NCBI GenBank assembly: GCA_023662705.1
Contig: JAMPIM010000053.1
Coordinates: forward strand, 1 to 10,714
DNA: 10,714 nt
Source of the DNA: Candidatus Gastranaerophilales bacterium
GTDB lineage: Bacteria; Cyanobacteriota; Vampirovibrionia; Gastranaerophilales; Gastranaerophilaceae
Direction: 5' to 3'
This document shows, piece by piece, positions 7,601 through 10,714 of the stretch (position 1 is its first letter; each line of letters opens with the position of its first letter). A model generated the notes under the pieces. It made no database searches, had not been told where the DNA came from, and saw nothing but the letters and a program-made list of their open reading frames with translations. A program made the translations under genes and the position numbers.

Positions 7601-8466
7601 TTGTAGGTATGGCAGACAAGTTTAAAAATAGCGTTAATGTTGATGCTGAAATTCAAGCAAAATTGGGCGAACTTCTAAATGCAACACCAAAAGATAAAGA
7701 ACTTGTTGTTAAAATCGCTAAATTAACAAATTCTTCGCTTGTTCCTTATGACACGCTAAGAGAAATAGATGCTCAGGCTGCTGAATGGGATGATGATACA
7801 AAAGCTGCTGTTTTTGAATCTACTATTAACGGATTTTATGCTAATGACAGTGCTAATCTTTTAGCAAAAGCAGTTGAAAAACATCTTGTAACTAAACTGG
7901 AAGGAGACCGTTATCAACTTGGCAGTACTGTTTATTTGACTGACTGGGGCCGCGGTGAAGGTGACGAAAGAACTATAGTAATGAAAAAAGTTTCTGCTAC
8001 AGGATATGAGCGTGGTCAGAAAATGTTCAAAGAAGTTGATGGCATCGGTTCCGGTGATATTTACGATATGATTAAAGGCAACGGTAACTATGCTAATTAT
8101 ATGACAACAGATAGTATCAGTGGAATATTGCAAGCGTTTCAAGATAAATCACCTAAAGAAGGACTTATGCAGTTCTTGCATAATGAGACAACAGATTATT
8201 CAGCCGGTTTCTGTTCAAGAGTTCCAAAAATGCTAATGAGAAGAGCTCAAGAATTAGGTTTGCAAAATACAGAGTCGTATCAAAAACTGGCTGAATATTA
8301 TGGAGCTCAAGGTGAGTCAAAATGTGCAAATGGTGTTCCGACAGAAGGGGATACATTCAAGTTTACTCAAAACGATGCCAATAACAAAGAACTGAGTGAA
8401 GAACAAGCTAAGACATTGGATAGCATGATTTATGCACTTCTGAATGATGTACTTAAAAAATCTTAG
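4645..8466 (+). CDS. Large LysM-domain protein of unknown function (1273 residues)
   Basis: I do not recognise this protein as a named family. It is acidic, rich in Asp, Glu, Lys and Ala, and shows no signal peptide or membrane segment. Residues 43-90 have a helical, EF-hand-like look (KADDSYKSNDKKLDSAKEKD, then ADGIVDANEL), but the calcium loops are degenerate. Residues 211-268 form a LysM domain (KKGSTLYKIA through NNVRVGQELKVG), which normally binds peptidoglycan or chitin GlcNAc. A Pro/Ala/Thr linker follows. A segment at 314-376 recurs at 621-700 (LEDLEYSP against LKDLDYTP, then FTYKEWTK against FAYKEYTK). All seven cysteines lie at 823, 824, 884, 926, 978, 1190 and 1227. AAGGAG lies 9 nt before the ATG. 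A strong terminator follows. A LysM without a signal peptide suggests dedicated export or a cytoplasmic scaffold role; this is inference. Confidence 0.85.
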   Translation: MGKDIRNYEFKVNNGQVYFNDKGDIKFKGKGKKELKQLQPLFDAIMKADDSYKSNDKKLDSAKEKDLMDKLHKLLMADGIVDANELKLGDEFTRSGLTAEAFINTKFDEANKKAESKDYAALDAAVEQAIDNEPVDTIIRQRTWADDPTLIDNNPTVAADDTPVETTEDKKTPERPDPRVSANAFNTSIQNEASRLAGKREELETEFTNTQTIKKGSTLYKIAVDALIDEGIENPTPRQINTRIAEIAMLNNITNVNNVRVGQELKVGRGNAPDAGADPSATVKPTANSPASAADATVAPSSITVADKTPEKTLEDLEYSPEEKTVEAEGEEEGFTYKEWTKEGSVPMYTTEVDGVTLAAESLDKLKEIRTEYKNAAVKGTPEEEETDEAKAARQTENLANMKKQIELSGGNIDVIKNVIAQLRGDGNVELESAEVQAFVQDLVRTKNIEVLQELLFTTDAEGDVRFDLIKNEESAKTVASLYKEIRAKENAGEKLTDEEIALKEFYKDSINPFVVYSIAADEANGVIEKTMVMNETVGDINYNISIDGVEYVALDSTILDAFAKDLSEADTDEKKSAVFKKYAQTDDKAFAASLAASADRLKASKEDVEALIAKNDMYVLKDLDYTPVSVIEGDELEGFTATDKTDGEGDDAFAYKEYTKTEGDVTTTVYTATVDNKEIKANSLEELKQAVADYKEFNNKVAARVETIYIEAAGDPANMRYLEEAFAKIDATDKTDVEKEDLKNKILETYFDVTTTTEGEGEDAATTKSYTFKPSRRPTYEEISKLYNYTDNSHDEAIINSITLDDMGQGQWASFMELQKGCCERYAELINDMDEAGVLDFIRNKMVNAKGRNLPFDKVMEMFPDSADLKAELLKYLDNNSTCSDANRVAILQTVLSEDRKSIDAAKLPDGVGVQDLVVKLPDKCDGEGVPEGATEVFNAILTGLGKNDLDNISNMAGRIDNKDKVKEKLTEIISTCTAADVDYLVGMADKFKNSVNVDAEIQAKLGELLNATPKDKELVVKIAKLTNSSLVPYDTLREIDAQAAEWDDDTKAAVFESTINGFYANDSANLLAKAVEKHLVTKLEGDRYQLGSTVYLTDWGRGEGDERTIVMKKVSATGYERGQKMFKEVDGIGSGDIYDMIKGNGNYANYMTTDSISGILQAFQDKSPKEGLMQFLHNETTDYSAGFCSRVPKMLMRRAQELGLQNTESYQKLAEYYGAQGESKCANGVPTEGDTFKFTQNDANNKELSEEQAKTLDSMIYALLNDVLKKS
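5584..5772 (+). repeat. Internal protein repeat, copy A (residues 314-376)
   Basis: This encodes LEDLEYSP, an acidic Gly-Glu stretch, FTYKEWTK, then YTTEVDGVTLAAESLDKLKE. It matches copy B at 6505-6744 in order and spacing. It looks like a beta-hairpin followed by a helix. The DNA has diverged, so this is an old duplication, not a recombination-active repeat. Confidence 0.65.
6505..6744 (+). repeat. Internal protein repeat, copy B (residues 621-700)
   Basis: This encodes LKDLDYTP, an acidic stretch, FAYKEYTK, then YTATVDNKEIKANSLEELKQ. It is the counterpart of copy A, 307 residues further on. A partial unit (YNISIDGVEYVALDSTILDA, residues 543-562) and another acidic Gly-Glu stretch near residues 758-765 may be eroded further copies. 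Confidence 0.65.
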
Positions 8467-8481
8467 TTAAATTCTCATTAC

Positions 8482-8518
8482 AAAAAGCGGGTTAATCTTT
8501 AGATTAACCCGCTTTTTT
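8482..8518 (+). terminator. Intrinsic terminator after the 1273-residue gene
   Basis: A perfect 17-bp inverted repeat (8482-8498 against 8501-8517) has the core GCGGGTTAATCT and a T6 tail. It begins 15 nt after the stop codon. The A5 on the other side would also make a U-tract in the reverse direction. It separates this gene from the next plus-strand gene, which therefore needs its own promoter. Confidence 0.93.
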
Positions 8519-8547
8519 ATATTGCAATTGTCATTCGACCAAATGTA

Positions 8548-8567
8548 AAGAAATGTAACAATAATAT
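8548..8567 (+). promoter_or_regulatory. Shared upstream motif, copy 2 (before the 143-residue gene)
   Basis: AAG-NNN-TGTAACAAT-AATAT lies about 69 nt upstream of the ATG at 8636 and matches the motif at 4540-4560. AAATGTAA also occurs twice here, at 8541 and 8551, exactly one helical turn apart. This hints at a protein-binding site. Its position between the terminator and the gene fits a promoter region. Confidence 0.35.
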
Positions 8568-8624
8568 ATAAACTTGAAATACGCTTTAATTATTTGTTTT
8601 TATATATATGTAAGATAAAAAGAT

Positions 8625-8630
8625 GGTGAT
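8625..8630 (+). promoter_or_regulatory. Atypical ribosome binding site GGTGAT
   Basis: There is no AGGAGG before the ATG at 8636. GGTGAT sits 5 nt upstream and can pair with the distal part of the extended anti-Shine-Dalgarno (complement of GGAGGTGATC). It supports this start over others, although it is weaker than its neighbours' sites. Confidence 0.5.
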
Positions 8631-8635
8631 AAAAG

Positions 8636-9067
8636 ATGGCAATCGCAAATTTACACGAAACATGGTTAACTTATAAACAAAGAGTAAACACTTTGAACTT
8701 AGAAATTTCTAATCTTCAAACTCAAAAAACTCTTGCTACATATTCTCAAGCTGACCTTCAAGCTCTATTATCATCTGAAAAACATTCGGTAAGAGATTAC
8801 TTCAAAGAACTTTGGGAAAGCGACAAAGAACTTGGTGAAAAATATATCGATTATACAAAAATCCCTGATTTCGAAGAAGCTATTGATAAAATTGTTGCTC
8901 AGTACCAAGACCAATTAGACGAAATGGCAGCTTGGGAAACAGCTTTAGATACTCAAATCACAACTAATGATACAGAAAAAGCTGAATGTGAAGCTTATAT
9001 GGAATCAATCACACAAATGCTTTCTACTAATATCCAGGAAGATTTTAACTTCGGTCTAAACGGTTAA
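8636..9067 (+). CDS. Small helical coiled-coil protein of unknown function (143 residues)
   Basis: I cannot name this family. The protein is predicted almost entirely helical, has no signal peptide or membrane segment, and has a single cysteine (118). A heptad pattern at residues 13-34 (V17, L20, I24, L27, A34) and another at about 79-108 (I83, I86, Y90, L94, M97, L104, I108) suggest a helical bundle or hairpin. Between them is an aromatic-rich stretch, FKELWESDKE at 56-65 and YIDYTKIPDF at 70-79, likely the turn. The C-terminus ends IQEDFNFGLNG. Size and shape resemble small secreted helical substrates or filament subunits, but no diagnostic motif is present. It stands alone between two terminators, downstream of the LysM protein, and shares an upstream motif with it. 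The start at 8636 uses the GGTGAT site. Confidence 0.85.
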   Translation: MAIANLHETWLTYKQRVNTLNLEISNLQTQKTLATYSQADLQALLSSEKHSVRDYFKELWESDKELGEKYIDYTKIPDFEEAIDKIVAQYQDQLDEMAAWETALDTQITTNDTEKAECEAYMESITQMLSTNIQEDFNFGLNG

Positions 9068-9070
9068 TAA

Positions 9071-9103
9071 AAAAAATCCTCTTTTTAAAAGAGGATTTTT
9101 TTT
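9071..9103. terminator. Bidirectional terminator between convergent genes
   Basis: The hairpin CCTCTTTT-T-AAAAGAGG is flanked by A6 on the left and T8 on the right, so it gives a U-tract in both directions. It starts 3 nt after the stop of the 143-residue gene. Its T-tract runs into the stop codon of the minus-strand transporter (TAA, 9104-9102). Confidence 0.9.
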
Positions 9104-10409
9104 ATCTCAAAATCGTTATTCCTATTAGAGCAAATATTATTAATGCGATATTATAATGCAAAAATGTCGGTATGCAGGTATCAAAAATATGATTATGCTG
9201 ACCATCCGCATTTAAACCTGATGTCGGACCTAATGTAGTATCCGAAGCAGGAGAGCCAGCATCACCCAAAGCTGCAGCTGCTGCAACAAGTACCACAATT
9301 TGAGAAACATTAAATCCCATTTTTGCACATATAGGAACAAAAAGTACTGCCAAAATCGGTATTGTACCAAAAGAAGTTCCGATACCTATTGTTATAAACA
9401 AACCCAGAATCAGGATTAGTAATGATGTAAGAATAATGTTTTCCGGCATGATGGCAATTGCATTGTTAACAAGAGTTTCTATCGCGCCTGATTCCTTCAG
9501 TACAGATGCAAAACCCGCTGCAACAAGCATTACAAACGCGACATAGCCCATTAAATAAATACCTTCGTTCATCATGTGGTCCATTTTGTTTTGCGGAATA
9601 ACTTTGAACGAAAAGATTACGCCCAAGCCAACAAGAGCTCCTAACGGCAGTGAATGAGTCCATAATTGAACACCGAATGTCAAAACAGCAGCCAAAGCTA
9701 CCACCCAAATCGTATATTTACTGCACTCAGCCGTTGTATCGATGGCAAATGAAAGCGGTTTATCATCATAACGGCGCGGTTTTCTATAGGTTATAAATAA
9801 AGATACCAATAGTGCCGTAAGCATTCCGATACCGAGAATTAACGTCGATTTCCAAACCTCTTCTCTGGCTATATTTACCCCATTTTGGATAATATTATCT
9901 GCAATAAGATTTTGGAATATTAAACCAAACCCGACAGGTATTGTTATATAAGGCATTTTTAAACCGAAAGCAAGAACACTTGCAACTGCACGTCTGTCAA
10001 TGTTTAAAGCGTTCATTGTGCTTAAAAGCGGAGGAATTATAATAGGAATAAATGCAATATGAATAGGAACTATATTCTGTGATGCCATTGCAATCAATGC
10101 AAGAATCAAGAACAACATCCATTTTCTTCCGGAGATGATTTTAGTAATCCATTCTGCGAGTTTGTTTGTAAACCCTGAATGAGCCATTGTTGCTGCAAAT
10201 GCTCCCAGTAAAATATAGCTCAACGCTGTTTCAGAGTTTCCTCCCATACCTGATATAAAAACATCCATTACATGTTTTACATCCATTCCTGATAAAAGTC
10301 CTGCAATAAGCGTTGATACTATAATAGCAAGCAGAACATTTACTTTTTTAAGACATAATACACATAACAGAATAACTGAAATTATTGCAGGATTTGTTAA
10401 AAATTGCAT
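9102..10409 (-). CDS. NhaC/YuiF-like Na+/H+ antiporter superfamily transporter
   Basis: A 435-residue inner-membrane transporter with about 11-12 hydrophobic helices and no signal peptide. It has the ion-transporter superfamily hallmarks near the C-terminus: GDAGSPASDTTLGPTSG from residue 382, followed by NADGQHNHIFDTCIPTF. An inverted-repeat-like counterpart in the first half has SQNIVPIHIAFIPIIIPPLL. These fit the Na+/H+ antiporter NhaC-like and YuiF-like families (Pfam Na_H_antiporter and Na_H_antiport_2). Some members exchange Na+ for H+; others are thought to move amino acids, so the substrate is undecided. The length is normal. The ATG directly abuts the TAA of the upstream 100-residue gene, with AAGGAAG within that gene's end, so translation is probably coupled. 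The shared terminator lies directly after the stop. Confidence 0.9.
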   Translation of the reverse strand: MQFLTNPAIISVILLCVLCLKKVNVLLAIIVSTLIAGLLSGMDVKHVMDVFISGMGGNSETALSYILLGAFAATMAHSGFTNKLAEWITKIISGRKWMLFLILALIAMASQNIVPIHIAFIPIIIPPLLSTMNALNIDRRAVASVLAFGLKMPYITIPVGFGLIFQNLIADNIIQNGVNIAREEVWKSTLILGIGMLTALLVSLFITYRKPRRYDDKPLSFAIDTTAECSKYTIWVVALAAVLTFGVQLWTHSLPLGALVGLGVIFSFKVIPQNKMDHMMNEGIYLMGYVAFVMLVAAGFASVLKESGAIETLVNNAIAIMPENIILTSLLILILGLFITIGIGTSFGTIPILAVLFVPICAKMGFNVSQIVVLVAAAAALGDAGSPASDTTLGPTSGLNADGQHNHIFDTCIPTFLHYNIALIIFALIGITILR

Positions 10410-10712
10410 TTATTGTAAGTCTTCCTTCTGGAGCAGTTCAATAATTTCCAGCGCTGTTTCTTTCTGCAAAGCTTCAGGTAAAAGTTTCAGATACTCAAAA
10501 GACTCTGCAATCTTCTGGTCTGTATCATACCAGCGTCTTAATACATAGTTAAAAGCATCTGTTAAAATGTTTTCGGATAAATCAATTCCGTTTTCCTTAG
10601 ATTTCTTGACGATATAGTCGGCACACTTATACTGAGACATAATATTTGCGTTTCTCATTAAGCTTACCGCTAAACTTACTGTGGGATCAATATCATACCA
10701 ACGCTTATTCAT
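10410..10712 (-). CDS. Small protein with two RWYD-x-D repeats, unknown function
   Basis: A 100-residue helical protein as seen; the ATG at 10712 is 2 nt from the window edge, so the true start could lie further upstream. I do not recognise a named family. It has an internal duplication: KRWYDIDPTVSLAVSLMRNA (residues 3-22) and RRWYDTDQKIAESFEYLKLL (59-78), 56 residues apart, so it is probably two similar helical units. It has no signal peptide or membrane segment and one cysteine (30). It lies directly upstream of the transporter with adjacent stop and start codons (TAA then ATG), so both are translated from one message. That placement could mean a regulatory or accessory role for the transporter, but this is only positional inference. 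Confidence 0.75.
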   Translation of the reverse strand: MNKRWYDIDPTVSLAVSLMRNANIMSQYKCADYIVKKSKENGIDLSENILTDAFNYVLRRWYDTDQKIAESFEYLKLLPEALQKETALEIIELLQKEDLQ

Positions 10713-10714
10713 TT

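Noticed and set aside
8636..9067. WXG100/ESX-type secretion substrate
   Set aside because: It has WES rather than WxG at residues 60-62, the wrong distance from the N-terminus, and a length above the ~100 residues of that family. The resemblance is only general.
9466..9708. Minus-strand open frame within the transporter gene in another frame
   Set aside because: Cys/Arg/Ser-rich shadow frame; the transporter frame has the conserved motifs.

Overview
This A+T-rich window looks bacterial. It has tightly packed operons, Shine-Dalgarno sites of the AGGAGG type, and short intrinsic terminators with A/U tails. The conserved proteins (GlmU, DnaJ, GrpE) are ordinary bacterial ones. The gene content and several lineage-style hypothetical proteins remind me of gut Melainabacteria (Gastranaerophilales/Vampirovibrionia). 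This is an impression from general knowledge, not something the sequence proves; another low-GC gut lineage is possible.

Left part, minus strand, 4444 down to 1: one compact five-gene run in the order grpE, dnaJ, a secreted or lipid-anchored beta-propeller protein, a class I SAM O-methyltransferase, and glmU (cut by the window edge). Gaps are 3 to 54 nt, and I found no terminator inside, so I read it as one operon driven from a promoter just upstream of grpE. It joins the DnaK co-chaperones with cell-envelope precursor synthesis (UDP-GlcNAc). No dnaK, hrcA or CIRCE operator lies next to grpE.

Middle, plus strand, 4645-9067: two genes I do not recognise. The first encodes a 1273-residue acidic protein with a degenerate EF-hand-like N-terminus, one LysM domain, a duplicated segment and a cysteine-bearing C-terminal third. 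The second encodes a 143-residue helical protein. Each is followed by its own hairpin terminator. Their upstream regions share a motif (AAG, three bases, TGTAACAAT, then AATAT), which suggests co-regulation. This pair is the most likely place for undescribed biology.

Right part, minus strand, 10712 down to 9102: a 100-residue protein with two RWYD-x-D repeats lies directly against an Na+/H+ antiporter-type (NhaC/YuiF-like) membrane transporter, with stop and start codons adjacent. The transporter converges on the 143-residue gene, and both share a bidirectional terminator.

There are no rRNA, tRNA, CRISPR or insertion-sequence signatures. No gap between genes exceeds 300 bases.
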